Numbered from the stretch's first letter, positions 46,953 to 58,436 are shown. The stretch: 64,000 bases of DNA from Serripes groenlandicus (GCA_031761405.1 JASEVX010000017.1:7861668-7925667), one strand, 5' to 3'. Translations and numbers: made by a program. The notes: generated from the sequence alone by a model not told the origin.

Positions 46953-47490
46953 ATAAAATGCATTTTTTCTACTTTTTTATTTAGAAAGTTATGTATTTCA
47001 AATCATCATGCATAAAGACTACTACTCATATTAAGTCATTTATTTTCTTTGCTTTGAATGGCTAACTGTATTTTGCGGAACGGAACGGAACGGAACGAAA
47101 CGGAACGGAACAAGTGATGGGGCACCAGACAGGGAATATCTGTTTTCATACTTATATATTGTACCTGCGTTTTAATCAACATTTAGTAATATCTGGTTCA
47201 GGAGGGACATACTGTTATTAACTGTCCCTTGTATGAGTCGACATAAATAAATAAATAATAAATCAAAGTTGTGTCTTTAATCACGTATGCATGTCTTTAC
47301 TGCCATACGATAGAAATATATATCATGTGCGGAGTTAAATCTATAACTCTGTGAAAGCTAGTGAGGAATAATCGGCAGATATTCATGAAGAATTGGTCAA
47401 ACTAAAACCCATAGCAAGTGAACTTTGATTTACCTCCAGACGTCACTATTATGCACAGGTTACAAGTAATGAATAGTTATGTAGGTCGCT

Positions 47491-47558
47491 GTTCCGTTCC
47501 GTTCCGCAAAATACAGTTACCCACACAGGTAACTGTATAATGCGGAACGGAACGGAAC
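47491..47558. repeat. GGAAC hairpin module 1
   Basis: 68-bp near-perfect hairpin: GTTCCGTTCCGTTCCGC plus ATACAGTTACC on one side, GGTAACTGTAT plus GCGGAACGGAACGGAAC on the other, loop CACACA. Followed by (AT)n. Confidence 0.8.
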
Positions 47559-48571
47559 AATATATATATATATATAATTCCAACCATTAGGCAAGTGAAC
47601 TTTGATTTACCGCTAGACGTTCCTACATGTATTTTGCACATCTTTACAAGAACCAGGGCTCGAAATCTGGTCATCTAGTCCCAGAGGCGAACACTCGTCC
47701 GCGTCGCTACAAAACCTAGCTATGTAGCAAGGCAAGGCAATATAAGTTTTCCATTATACATTCACAAATCTGCATATTACCTACCAAAGTGACAGACCCA
47801 TCTTCTACAAAGTCTCCCTCTATATGAAAATTCTACCTCGGAAACCTTTGCAGTTTCAACAACTACTAACCTCTTACATTACCATTGGTTATTTCCGTTG
47901 GGCGCAATTGTAACCTATCTGAAAAAGTTCGACCAAATCAGGGGTCGAACTCCAGACTTATTGTTCACATCGATATGTTAGGTATTCTAACCTGTGTACA
48001 ATCGAACTCCCCACTACAGTTTTCTTTTGTTACAGTCCGTCTTGCCACATATGTTTGAACCTATTTGTGAAAGATGATCAAAGCTTGTCAAAGTGACTAT
48101 GTGCAAGCGGTGCTTTAGAAACACCACGTGTAGAGAAAGATACCAATGCATGCGCACCCATGCTCGAAACAATAAAGGTTTAATCTGTGCTCAGAATGAG
48201 CTTTCAAACATCTGATTGGTTGATTAACACACATTTGTAGAAGTAAAGAGTGTTCTCTAACTTAGCAGTCACGTGACAGTGACAGTTCAACGTGCAGGAG
48301 GAATATTCATTTATTGGTTATTTCGGTTTTACGCTGTTTCAATAATATTCCAGTTGCAACGGGGATGTATGAGCCAGCGCATGAGAAACGCTAAAAGTTG
48401 GCTTCTGTGAACATTATATAACATCAAGATCAGCTAGTGCATACGAACAGTCTGATCAATATCTACTGTTGATACATGTTGATTCGAACCCATAGCAGGG
48501 GAACTTTGATTAACCTCTAGACGTCACTATTATGCACATGTTACAAGTAATGGATAGTTCTGAAGGTCGTT

Positions 48572-48639
48572 GTTCCGTTCCGTTCCGCAAAATACAGTTA
48601 CCCACACAGGTAACTGTATAATGCGGAACGGAACGGAAC
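48572..48639. repeat. GGAAC hairpin module 2
   Basis: Same 68-bp structure as module 1, followed by (AT)n. Confidence 0.8.
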
Positions 48640-48941
48640 AATATATATATATATATCTTTATATTAATTGTTGAAAGAATAATTACATTATCAGTAGTTC
48701 ATTCTCAAATGAATATTGTAAAAAGGTAAGAATCTAAAGCGTGCAGACTCAATTAACTAAATCGTTATACGTGTGTTGTGTTTTGTGAATGCATTTTGCG
48801 AATGTTTTAACAAAAAATGGTGGTGGGGGCGGGGGGGGGGGGGGGGGGGGGACTCGAACCCATAGCAAGTGAACTTTGATTTACCTCTTGACGTTACTAT
48901 TATGCACATGTTGCAAGTAATGAATAGTTATGTATCTCATT

Positions 48942-49009
48942 GTTCCGTTCCGTTCCGCAAAATACAGTTACCCACACAGGTAACTGTATAATGCGGAACG
49001 GAACGGAAC
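48942..49009. repeat. GGAAC hairpin module 3
   Basis: Same structure; it marks the inner edge of the left arm. Confidence 0.8.
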
Positions 49010-49134
49010 AATATATATATATATATTCCAACCATTAGGTAAATGGACTTTAATTTACCGCTAGACGTTCCTATTATGCACATCTTTATAAGAAATGAAT
49101 AGTTTTATAGGTCGTTCCGTTTCAATGAATTCAA

Positions 49135-49400
49135 TGTTTGTTTGGGGTTTTGCGCTGCTTTCAACAATATATTTCAGTTATATCACGGTGTTTCCTGGGT
49201 AAGTTACCAGCACTACTTGTCTATTTATCTTGACACCAGGGAGTCAGTCGTCATGCTAACCCCACAACACTGAGCGCGAAGGAGGGAAAGTCATTACTAC
49301 TATTTTTAAAGTATTTGGTATGACCCGGTCAGGGATAGAAAATGACACCACCCGCACCGAGGCGAACGCTCTACCACTACATCATCGATGCGGTCAATAT
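49135..49400 (-). repeat. tRNA-derived SINE (reverse orientation)
   Basis: On the minus strand the head reads GATGTAGTGGTAGAGCGTTC then GCCTCGGTGCGG, an A-box-like start. The body contains TAGACAAGTAGTGCTGGTAA and ends with the complement of TTGCGCTGCTTTCAACAATA. It lies in the centre of the composite element. Confidence 0.5.
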
Positions 49401-49908
49401 TCTTAATTAAACCTCACTCAATATTAATGAAATTCCGAGTAAGAACTCAAGTGAATATTTTTTTCATCTTTAAACCTATTTTTTTTTTCGAAGTGTCTGT
49501 TAGCTGTATGAATAGTTAGAATGTTTGGTACTTAACACCGCTTTCACGTGTAGTTCAGTAACATTACATCTGCTAGATCATCAACGTGTAACCCATCTGA
49601 AAAAAACTCGACCCGACCTGAGCTCGAATTCTGTCCTCTAGTCGATCCCAGAGGCGAACACTCGTCCGTTTGAACCTATTGGTGAAAGATTATCGAAGCT
49701 TGTCAACATGACTATGTGCAAGCGGTGCTAAAAGTTGGCTTCTGTGAACAGTATATAACATCAAGATCAGCTAGTGCATACAAACAGTCTGATCAATATC
49801 TACTGTTGATACATGTTGATTCGAACCCATAGCAGGGGAACTTTGATTAACCTCTAGACGTCACTTTTATGCACATGTTACAAGTAATGAATAGTTCTGT
49901 AGGTCGTT

Positions 49909-49981
49909 GTTCCGTTCCGTTCCGCAAAATACAGTTACCCACACTGGTAACTGTATAATGCGGAACGGAACGGAACGGAAC
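49909..49981. repeat. GGAAC hairpin module 4
   Basis: Same structure with one extra GGAAC pentamer on the right side; loop CACACT. Confidence 0.8.
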
Positions 49982-49997
49982 AATATATATATATACT

Positions 49998-50065
49998 GTT
50001 CCGTTCCGTTCCGCATTATACAGTTACCTGTGTGGGTAACTGTATTTTGCGGAACGGAACGGAAC
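49998..50065. repeat. GGAAC hairpin module 5 (opposite orientation)
   Basis: Orientation is reversed relative to modules 1-4 (the TATTTTGC half is on the right). Only (AT)n separates it from module 4, so this point is the symmetry switch of the composite. Confidence 0.8.
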
Positions 50066-50222
50066 AACGACACAAAACGACACAAAACACAACACACGTA
50101 TAACGCTTTGGTTAATTGACTCTGCATGCTTTAGATTCTTACCTTTTAACAATATTCATTTGATAATGAACTACTTATAATGTGATTATTCTTTCAACAA
50201 TTAATATAAAGATATATATATT

Positions 50223-50295
50223 GTTCCGTTCCGTTCCGCATTATACAGTTACCTGTGTGGGTAACTGTATTTTGCGGAACGGAACGGAACGGAAC
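50223..50295. repeat. GGAAC hairpin module 6
   Basis: Reversed orientation, one extra pentamer on the right. Confidence 0.8.
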
Positions 50296-50499
50296 AACGA
50301 CCTACATAACTATCCATTATTTGTAACATGTGGATACTAGTGACGTCTAGAGGTAAATCAAAGTTCACTTGCTATGGGTTCGAAACAACATGTATCAACA
50401 GTAGATCTTGATCAGACTGGGCGGATGCACTAGCTGATCTTGATCTTATATACTCCTACTGCACGTTGAACTGTCACTGTCACGTGACTGCTAATGCTT

Positions 50500-50925
50500 C
50501 CGTTACACCAAACTAGTTCTCAGAACGTCCGACCCCGTCCTACAATAATAGTAGAACGGGTTGTGAACTGGCTAGAACGTGTAGATTTAGCAGGAAAATG
50601 TATATAAAACGAGCATAGTTTGTTCACAAACAGTTCCCAATACGTCCATCTAGTCCTTATCCCGTCTACAGTCCCGTTATATAAAGTTCAGATCGGGTAA
50701 AATTGCCCCATTCTCCTCATGGGGACACCGTTTCCAACCAGTTCAAACTCGTCTTTAGTCAGTTCGAACCCGTTCACAACTAGTTCTACTACGTTCCTTA
50801 TACGTCGAAATCCGTTCTAACTAGTTCGTAACTCGACCGAGACAGTCGAACTCATTCTGAGAACGTCCTCTTCTCATTCCTGGTCCGTTCAGAACGTAAT
50901 TGCAATCACGTCCTAACCGGACGGA
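50500..50925. promoter_or_regulatory. GTTC/CGTCC-rich upstream region in the composite centre
   Basis: Unlike the AT-rich surroundings, this stretch is GC-balanced. It is crowded with short variants such as TAGTTC, CGTTC, AGTTCGAAC, ACGTCC and GAACGTCC, spaced roughly every 10-25 bp. It has no open frame and precedes a TATA box. It looks like a promoter-proximal or subterminal binding-site array of some other element, with only one copy in the window. Confidence 0.35.
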
Positions 50926-50933
50926 TATAAAAA
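50926..50933 (+). promoter_or_regulatory. TATA box
   Basis: TATAAAAA, followed about 30 bp later by TCAGTCC/TCAATCTC-like initiator sequence, and by an ATG 112 bp downstream at 51045. Confidence 0.45.
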
Positions 50934-51044
50934 CCCGGTACGTTTCTGCCAGTCCTCAATCTCGTTCACCGCTTCAAGCTGTGAAGACGAACTCCACAAC
51001 AATTGTGACAAACATCGTAACCATCTCTCATCCTTGTGATCATC

Positions 51045-51179
51045 ATGCCTCCAAGGAAGGGTAGAGCCAGACAAACAGGATGTGCTAAAGCTGCCACTAC
51101 TAAAAGAATCCAAAGCACCTGCTCAACTGAAGCCCGTTCAGATCACCCCAAAGTTCCTGAGCCCGGAACGGAACAATGA
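51045..51179 (+). CDS. Short basic ORF, probably truncated 5' end of an element protein
   Basis: ATG in good context (ATCATCATGC) starts M-P-P-R-K-G-R-A-R-Q-T-G, then A-A-T-T-K-R and E-A-R-S-D-H-P-K-V-P-E-P. It runs 44 codons and stops exactly where GGAAC-module sequence begins (G-T-E-Q-stop is encoded by the junction). The Arg/Lys-rich start after a TATA box and 5' leader suggests the 5' portion of a retroelement or transposon gene cut off by the composite element. I do not recognise the family. Confidence 0.35.
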   Translation: MPPRKGRARQTGCAKAATTKRIQSTCSTEARSDHPKVPEPGTEQ

Positions 51180-51255
51180 AATTCATTACTTGCAACATGT
51201 GCATAATAGTAACGTCTAGAGGTAAATTAAAGTTCACTTGTTATGTGTTCGAGTC

Positions 51256-51290
<35 letters not shown>

Positions 51291-51474
51291 CTCCCACCAC
51301 AAAAAAAAAAAAAATATTCGCAAAATGCATTCACAAAACACAACACACGTATAACGATTTAGTTAATTGATTCTGCATGCTTTAGATTCTTACCTTTTTA
51401 CAATATTCATTTGAGAATGAACTGATAATGTAATTATTCTTACAGCAATTAATATAAAGATATATATATATATT

Positions 51475-51542
51475 GTTCCGTTCCGTTCCGCATTATACAG
51501 TTACCTGTGTGGGTAACTGTATTTTGCGGAACGGAACGGAAC
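51475..51542. repeat. GGAAC hairpin module 7
   Basis: Reversed orientation; partner of module 2 in the arms. Confidence 0.8.
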
Positions 51543-52549
51543 AACGACCTACAAAACTATCCATTACTTGTAACATGTGCATAATAGTGACGTCTAGAGG
51601 TTAATCAAAGTTCCCCTGCTATGGGTTCGAATCAACATGTATCAACAGTAGATATTGATCAGACTGTTCGTATGCACTAGCTGATCTTGATGTTATATAA
51701 TGTTCACAGAAGCCAACTTTGAGCGTTTCTCATGCGCTGGCTCATACATCCCCGTTGCAACTGGAATATTATTGAAACAGCATAAAACCGAAATAACCAA
51801 TAAATGAATATTCCTCCTGCACGTTGAACTGTCACTGTCACGTGACTGCTAAGTTAGAGAACACTCTTTACTTCTACAAATGTGTGTTAATCAACCAATC
51901 AGATGTTTGAAAGCTCATTCAGAGCACAGATTAAACCTTTATTGTTTCGAGCATGGGTGCGCATGCATTGGTATCTTTCTCTACACGTGGTGTTTCTAAA
52001 GCACCGCTTGCACATAGTCACTTTGACAAGCTTTGATTATCTTTCACAAATAGGTTCAAACATATGTGGCAAGACGGACTGTAACAAAAAGAAAACTGTA
52101 GTGGGGAGTTCGATTGTACACAGGTTAGAATACCTAGCATATCGATGTGAACAATAAGTCTGGAGTTCGACCCCTGATTTGGTCGAACTTTTTCAGATAG
52201 GCTGCAATTGCGCCCAACGGAAATAACCAATGGTAATGTAAGAGATTAGTAGTTGTTGAAACTGCAAAGGTTTCGAGGTAGAATTTCCATAAAGAGGGAG
52301 ACTTTGTAGAAGAGGGGTCTGTCACTTTGGTAGGTAATATGCAGATATGTGAATGTATAATGAAAAACTTATATTGCCTTGCCTTGCTACATAGCTAGGT
52401 TTTGTAGCGACGCGGACGTGTGTTCGCCTCTGGGACTAGATGACCAGATTTCGAGCCCTGGTTCTTGTAAAGATGTGCAAAATAGGAACGTCTAGCGGTA
52501 AATCAAAGTTCACTTGCCTAATGGTTGGAATTATATATATATATATATT

Positions 52550-52617
52550 GTTCCGTTCCGTTCCGCATTATACAGTTACCCGTGTGGGTAACTGTATTTT
52601 GCGGAACGGAACGGAAC
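52550..52617. repeat. GGAAC hairpin module 8
   Basis: Reversed orientation; partner of module 1 in the arms; loop CGTGTG. Confidence 0.8.
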
Positions 52618-53439
52618 AACGACCTACATAACTATTCATTTCTTGTAACCTGTGCATAATAGTGACGTCTGGAGGTAAATCAAAGTTCACTTGCTATGGG
52701 TTTTAGTTTGACCAGTTCTTCATGAATATCTGCCGATTATTCCTCACTAGCTTTCACAGAGTTATAGATTTAACTCCGCACATGATAGATATTTCTATCG
52801 TATGACAGTAAAGACATGCATACGTGATTAAAGACACAACTTTTATTTATTATTTATTTATTTATGTCGACTCATACAAGGGACAGTTAATAACAGTATG
52901 TCCCTCCTGAACCAGATATTACTAAATGTTGATTAAAACGCAGGTACAATATATAAGTATGAAAACAGATATTCCCTGTCTGGTGCCCCATCACTTGTTC
53001 CGTTCCGTTTCGTTCCGTTCCGCAAAATACAGTTAGCCCTTTGAATGTGGCTTTTATTTGGATGAATCTAAATTTAGCCAAAAAGGTATTGAATATATAT
53101 GGCATAAATTATTATTAAAACATTTAACACAAACTGATTAAGCTATTAAACAATTCCAGTCTTGTGAATAACCCAAAATGCAAGTATTATGTTGTCTTCC
53201 AATTTTTAAACATCAAACAAAAAATGATTTAAAATTTGTATCAGTGAATATAAATACGTAAGACTTCGAGGAAATAGGAGAAAGCATTGCAGGCAAATGG
53301 ATAAATATTTTCCACAAGTGTGCTACGGATGATATTCTTGTTGTATTAGTATCAGTACAAAGCTTGACCATTTACGTTACGTTATCATATTTATGTTACT
53401 CTCGTTTACGTCGTTTACGGAGTTTTTTCACGTTTTTGG

Positions 53440-53500
53440 CAAGATGTTTTTTAAGTCGTCAGCTGCAGATTTGTTATATGTTGGAAAGTGTTTAAACGTA
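53440..53500. mobile_element. Half MITE (TTAA family)
   Basis: AAGTCGTCAGCTGCAGATTT then ATGTTGGAAAGTGTTTAA is one terminal half of the family. Confidence 0.45.
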
Positions 53501-53518
53501 TTTTTTGCTTATTTTCAG

Positions 53519-53569
53519 GGAACTTTGATTCACGATGCTGCACCGAAAGTAGTCAAACAAGCCAATTAA
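53519..53569 (+). CDS. Possible terminal exon, function unknown
   Basis: A strong acceptor (TTGCTTATTTTCAG) leads into G-T-L-I-H-D-A-A-P-K-V-V-K-Q-A-N-stop. The short length gives no family signal. It could be the last exon of a gene whose other exons are not visible here, possibly the Sel1-like one at 46175, but this is a guess. Confidence 0.15.
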   Translation, partial: GTLIHDAAPKVVKQAN

Positions 53570-54464
53570 ATGTTGAACAATGTTTGTGCCAGAGGAGTTT
53601 TTAAAATATGTAGAAACAGTGCAGAGTTATTTATGTACCCATATCAACTTATATATGTAAGCACAATGTTTATACGCAGAAACGTTTTTGTTGAAACAGT
53701 TTTACACAGGGTGTGTATCGTAATGAAACCAAATACATCGCTAACACATCAAAGGATCATTTTGAAGCTAACAACAACTTCAGGAATAAAACAACAATAC
53801 AGCATAAGTAAAATCTTTTGCAATAAAACTATATTTCAAGACTTCATTTAGAAGTGAACATTGTATTAGAAACGATACTTCAATAAAACAAGGTGGAAAT
53901 CAAATGAATATATCAGTGCATGGGATGTAATTATGAACCCCGGCTTGGCCATTCATTATTTCCAATGGATGGCAAAAGTAATTGTGATAAGCGTCATTTG
54001 TCTTTCACCAATGTTCTATATAGCCTATATGGCAGCCGCAAGGTAGTCAGTTATAAATCTAGGAAAATTATTTTTGTAGTACTGGTGTGAGAAAGCCAGG
54101 AAACAAAAGTTAGATGGATTCGCTGTGGTAATATTTCTGAAATACCGTTAGAATCCGCATTAAACTCCAATCAATTAAATCGTTAACAATTTGCAACACT
54201 AGCAGATCCGACGAACTTGTAATACGTTATAGCACTGTGAATATAACAGAATATGAAACTTTTGATTTCAAAATAATGGAACATTTTGATATAAACAATT
54301 TAGAATAACAAAAGAATAGAATACATTAATTGGAATGACACATTTAAAATACAAACATCAATGAGAATTTTTTTTTTGTAACTTTTGTAGATTTTAAGAC
54401 CAAATTTCGAAATAACAAAATGTTTTAAAGTTGAGGATATATTATAACTCTTTGCAACTTACAT
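53570..54464. other. No recognisable gene
   Basis: AT-rich. A 93-codon plus frame at 53570-53851 has no domain signature and is probably chance. Confidence 0.3.
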
Positions 54465-54665
54465 TAGGTCATCCCCCGCCTAAGGCGGATGGGCAATTGG
54501 TTGGGCGACGTTGTCCTTCTGTCCGTCTGAAGCCACATCTAAAACTATTAACCACCATTGGGCAATACAAAACAGCAAGTTTCACCAAGATTGCCTCAGA
54601 AATACCAGTTTTGTGTCCAATTGAACTTATATTGCATATAATGTATCTCATGAGTTTATAAGGAA
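54465..54665 (+). repeat. Dispersed repeat fragment
   Basis: CATCCCCCGCCTAAGGCGGA forms a small hairpin. It is followed by GTCCTTCTGTCCGTCTG and TCATGAGTTTATAAGG, phrases of the same style as the 29.7- and 36.2-kb repeats (start of element, then text on alignment). The far end is missing. Confidence 0.45.
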
Positions 54666-55392
54666 AGGGAAATAACCCTCTTTTCCAAATATTATTCAAT
54701 TCAACACCAGTCAGCTCCCTTAAATCAATGGTTTATTTCAATTACCAATGAAAGCACTAGAAGTGACATCTTTGTCCACTCTTCTTAAAAATCCATCCAA
54801 ACATTCAGCTTCATCACATCACTGTAAAGCTTTAAACTGGGTGTTGTGGGATAAAAAACAAATCCACTATGTCAAGTAGTAGAAACAGACGTTTCATTGT
54901 TCATACAATCTTCATGAAACTTCAGAACATTCATTATCATCAAGTCTAGTTCATGTTTGAAACTGGGTCAAGTTGGGTCTAAAACTAAGTCAATTAGTCT
55001 GATTGAACACTCTAGACTCCACATTGTCCGTACATTTTAGCATATAATATTTAGCAACTGATATATCAAGCATTCTTTTACAATTTTATTTTTTGGGAGG
55101 GGGGATTCTTAAATCAACGAATAAACTAGTTTAATGTAAAACAATGTGTAGCTTTTGTTAATCAGACAGCTTTTATAAATTAAATTGTGTTTAAACGTCA
55201 CTTAGGATATAGTATTTCAGTTAAAATATTAAAAGTCTTCTAAACCATAAATAAACTGAAGTAGTATGATCTCACTTGGCATATAAATGAGATTTTTGTT
55301 TTTAAGCAGTACTTGGAAACCGTGATGAAAGTTTCATTAGTCACAAAATTGAAGGCTTAAAGCTTATGGAATCATTCTATATCCATCGTCCA
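54666..55392. other. No recognisable gene; relic repeat text
   Basis: A stretch near 54890-55010 (TTCATGAAACTTCAGAACAT; AAGTCTAGTTCATGTTTGAA; GGGTCTAAAACTAAGTCA) resembles a decayed unit of the 38.4-kb repeat. Confidence 0.35.
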
Positions 55393-55396
55393 TTAA

Positions 55397-55620
55397 CCCT
55401 TTCCCTCATACGACAATTCTGCAGCAGACGACTTTGAACTTATTTTGTCAAAACGTAGAAAATATCCATAGTTGAATGGATAACCTATGACAACAAGTGG
55501 AAAACATTGTGGCAAAAGGAGAAATTGCACGTTTTGTGCCTTTTTCTTCTTTTGTCACTATGTTTTCAAAAAGCCGTCTGCTGCAGAGGCGTCAGAAAGC
55601 GTCTATATGAGGGAAAGGGA
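55397..55620. mobile_element. TTAA-flanked palindromic MITE
   Basis: TTAA at 55393-55396; the right copy is mutated to ATAA at 55621-55624. Ends CCCTTTCCCTCATA and TATGAGGGAAAGGG. It is in the opposite orientation to 35699-35922, and over 90% alike by eye. Confidence 0.75.
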
Positions 55621-55629
55621 TAATTATTA

Positions 55630-56166
55630 ACCTTTAGCTCAAAATAATCTCCTCCTAAACAATACGGTTAATATTCACCAAACTTCACAAGAGTGAAATT
55701 ATGCGACTGATTTCAATATAATTTTGTAGAAATATTTCCTCTACAAAATTGTTCAAGACATATTGATTAGTTAAAAGACATGGCCGACAAGCAGAAACAG
55801 AAAATGTTTAATGCGAAAACTATCAAAACACTTCTTTAAATCTGCTGGTCTGAGTTCACAGTAACTTGGTAGAAATGTTCTTTACGTAATACTATTCAAA
55901 TGAAATCCAAAGTCATATTTATTGGTTTAAAAATTGCTTCCTGTTGGGTGGGTCTAGCAATTCATATTGTTTGTGTCTTGTTACTCAGAATGCTTCATTA
56001 ATTACAAATAACCTTTAATGATATGCTGTTTTGTTTACAGTATCTACTACTTGCTATGTTTTTCCAATTATTGATCAAATTAACCCTGACATAAGCAATT
56101 ACAAATTTTCCACTATACAATCACACAGGTGGCCGAATTTGAGGTCATATTGAACCTCTTGTTAAA
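55630..56166 (+). repeat. Decayed mollusc 'CCTCTTGTT' repeat
   Basis: Starts TTTAGCTCAAAATAATCTCC and ends CACAGGTGGCCGAATTTGAG then GAACCTCTTGTT, the eroded end of the family at 36184 and 38382. Confidence 0.45.
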
Positions 56167-56780
56167 CAAAGATACTATGCCTGACATAGGCTCCATTTGA
56201 AGAAAATCTAGTTGAAATGACAGCTTAATTCCGCCTTCAACATTATATCAAATAAGTACGTTTTTGATGAAAAGCAAACATTGAAACACTTGGTGAAATG
56301 AATGACTAATTATATATCACTTTAAACACTTGCTATGTGTGATCTTATAACATTCTCATAAGAAGGAAGCAAGGAATAGCGATCAGGAAATTTAGTTGGT
56401 CGTAGTTAACACAGGGGACGTGAAGCTTTGTGAAGCTTTTGTAATCAGTCAGGTCAGCCGGTGAATCCAGGCAGTCAGATCAAAACTTTATACTGTTGGC
56501 TGGTAAACTCAAAAGTTTGATCTTTATATTTCATAGAATTGTCTATGGACTCTTCCAAATGCAAAGATAGACACTTTCATTTTAAGAATTCAGCATTGAA
56601 AGGGTCAATGATAAAACAGACTGTAATTACACGACACAAAAACGGGGCTAAATGCGATGAAGTTTTGAATGCAATAGTGTATTCAATTGACAACTCACAT
56701 ATTTGGGATATTAACCTTTTAAAACAACATCCGCCATGGTAAAGTTTAACAATATATGATGGACTTGGTTAAATTATCTC
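56167..56780. other. 3' flank of KLHL copy 2; no recognisable gene
   Basis: A 67-codon plus frame (56539-56742) lies antisense to the presumed 3' UTR and shows no family match. No AATAAA on the minus strand stands out close to the stop codon. Confidence 0.35.
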
Positions 56781-58436
56781 TCAGTAGTAACGATCGCTGT
56801 CGTAGTAACTATCGCTGCTGTTGTATCTATCGCTGCTGTTGTATCTATCGCTGCTGTTGTATCTATCGCTGTTGTAGTCGTCATAGTCATAGTCCTCATT
56901 AAAATCATACATCTCATCAGAATCATAAGTAAAACCGTAAGTGTCATAATGATCCCCCCAAAAAATCGTTCGTCTTTCTTTGCTTACAGCTGATCTCTGT
57001 AGCTTACAATGTGGACAATTCGATGCACATGAAAGTCTCTCTTTCGACACTTTTATCTGAAATATTTTAATGCCCGGATCTTCAAATCCCCCATATCGTG
57101 CCTCATATAATGGCAGGTCTTCCCATATCTCCTCTGGGATACCTACCTGATCTTGAACTGCGACCATCAACTTTTCGTGCGTCGTGAATTCGATTTGTCC
57201 GTCGATTCGTTTGTGGTACCATCTGTTTTCACAAAAAGTATATGTGTAAAGACAGCTATCTTTGGGTTTCTCTGGCCACCATTTGTACTGGTTTATCAGA
57301 TAATTGTTCAATAAACTTGGCACCGATTGTTTGGCAATTGATACAAAACGTTCATTATCATAAATGACAAAATTATCTCCTGCTTCAGCAATTGTGTCAC
57401 TGGTTCCAAGGCATATCGCTTTCTCCTTTAGATCTATAGTCTCGAGAGAACAATGTGTTCTGTTGTATAAATATAACAGATTTGTGTCGCATTGTAGCAT
57501 AGCTATGGTTGTTTTATTTGCGCAGACATGAGACACAGCCCCTGTTAATGACATAATAGGTACAGTAGTTGTTTCATAATTTTGTATCTTTCCAACGCTC
57601 AAGTGTGACACGGGAAACCATCTTTTTTCAAACCAGTTTAACGCACTGCTTTTATATATACGAACTGCTTCGTTGGATATAACAACGAGTTCATCATCAT
57701 GGACGTATTTCTTTTCCAAATTTGAATGACGCTTGTATGTGTCATGGTTATTTACATTTTTAACATCAGACCATTTTACAGAGTTGTTCTCAAAGTTTAT
57801 AATGTATACACAATTTTTATTTAACGATCTGTCATAAATGTATGCCTCAGAGCTATCTTTTCCACGAACAAATTCAATATTACTAATGTCAAATATGTCG
57901 GAGCGCATTTCGTCATTTTCGATGTTCAAAGAGCTCCATCTGCGTCTATTCATGTCGTAACAAGGTAATATTTTGTAGAAGTATTTCTCCGGAAAAAGTA
58001 GAACTTCACAGGAACCCCGTGTTTCAAGTGACTCCAACTTAGCAATAAAACTTAAAGACGCATCTAGTTCATGGACCAAACGCTCGTTCATGACAACATC
58101 TGTTATAAAACTTCTTTCCATATCAGCGAAATCTATATGTTTTAGAAATTGTTCGAATACCGACTTCCTATTTTGTCTACTTTTCGTCCAACGAACGAGA
58201 AAAGAGAACTTGTCACTTGCCTTTATATGCGACAAGTTAGCGTTCTTTAAGATATATTCGACTGAGTCTACAGTCAGGTCCATCATGTCGTCCATCTGCA
58301 TCAGGTCAGGTAGGCGACCTTTCAGGTATTCCTCGTAAGACGACAGGGAGAATTCGTAGAGACTCGCTAGTTTTATCATGTCTAGGCAATTTTCGTCGGT
58401 GATCTTTGCTCTTTTTATCCACATAACACATTTAGC
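56781..58436 (-). CDS. KLHL-like copy 2, exon 4 (BACK, propeller, Tyr/Ser tail)
   Basis: The acceptor TATTACAG lies before 58436 and the exon opens A-K-C-V-M-W-I-K. It carries 551 codons plus stop, uninterrupted. The matching acceptor in copy 1 is at the same codon, which supports starting the exon upstream of the internal Met at 58424. The tail has D-R-Y-N-S-S three times in tandem (56816-56876 region). Confidence 0.85.
   Translation of the reverse strand, partial: AKCVMWIKRAKITDENCLDMIKLASLYEFSLSSYEEYLKGRLPDLMQMDDMMDLTVDSVEYILKNANLSHIKASDKFSFLVRWTKSRQNRKSVFEQFLKHIDFADMERSFITDVVMNERLVHELDASLSFIAKLESLETRGSCEVLLFPEKYFYKILPCYDMNRRRWSSLNIENDEMRSDIFDISNIEFVRGKDSSEAYIYDRSLNKNCVYIINFENNSVKWSDVKNVNNHDTYKRHSNLEKKYVHDDELVVISNEAVRIYKSSALNWFEKRWFPVSHLSVGKIQNYETTTVPIMSLTGAVSHVCANKTTIAMLQCDTNLLYLYNRTHCSLETIDLKEKAICLGTSDTIAEAGDNFVIYDNERFVSIAKQSVPSLLNNYLINQYKWWPEKPKDSCLYTYTFCENRWYHKRIDGQIEFTTHEKLMVAVQDQVGIPEEIWEDLPLYEARYGGFEDPGIKIFQIKVSKERLSCASNCPHCKLQRSAVSKERRTIFWGDHYDTYGFTYDSDEMYDFNEDYDYDDYNSDRYNSSDRYNSSDRYNSSDSYYDSDRYY

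Larger units (their letters stand above)
47060..53038. mobile_element. 5.98-kb palindromic composite element with GGAAC-pentamer ends and 8-bp target duplication
   Basis: Ends are GGCTAACTGTATTTTGCGGA and TCCGCAAAATACAGTTAGCC, continuing into (GGAAC)n and (GTTCC)n. The direct repeat CTTTGAAT flanks it at 47052-47059 and 53039-53046 (9 bp if the next G is counted on one side). Inverted arms of ~1.9 kb (47060 to about 48950, and about 51164-53038) enclose a 2.2-kb centre with further copies of the same modules. The arms themselves contain tRNA-like SINE heads and hairpin modules. The target duplication fits hAT (nTnnnnAn) or a Mutator-like element. No transposase is encoded. Confidence 0.8.
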
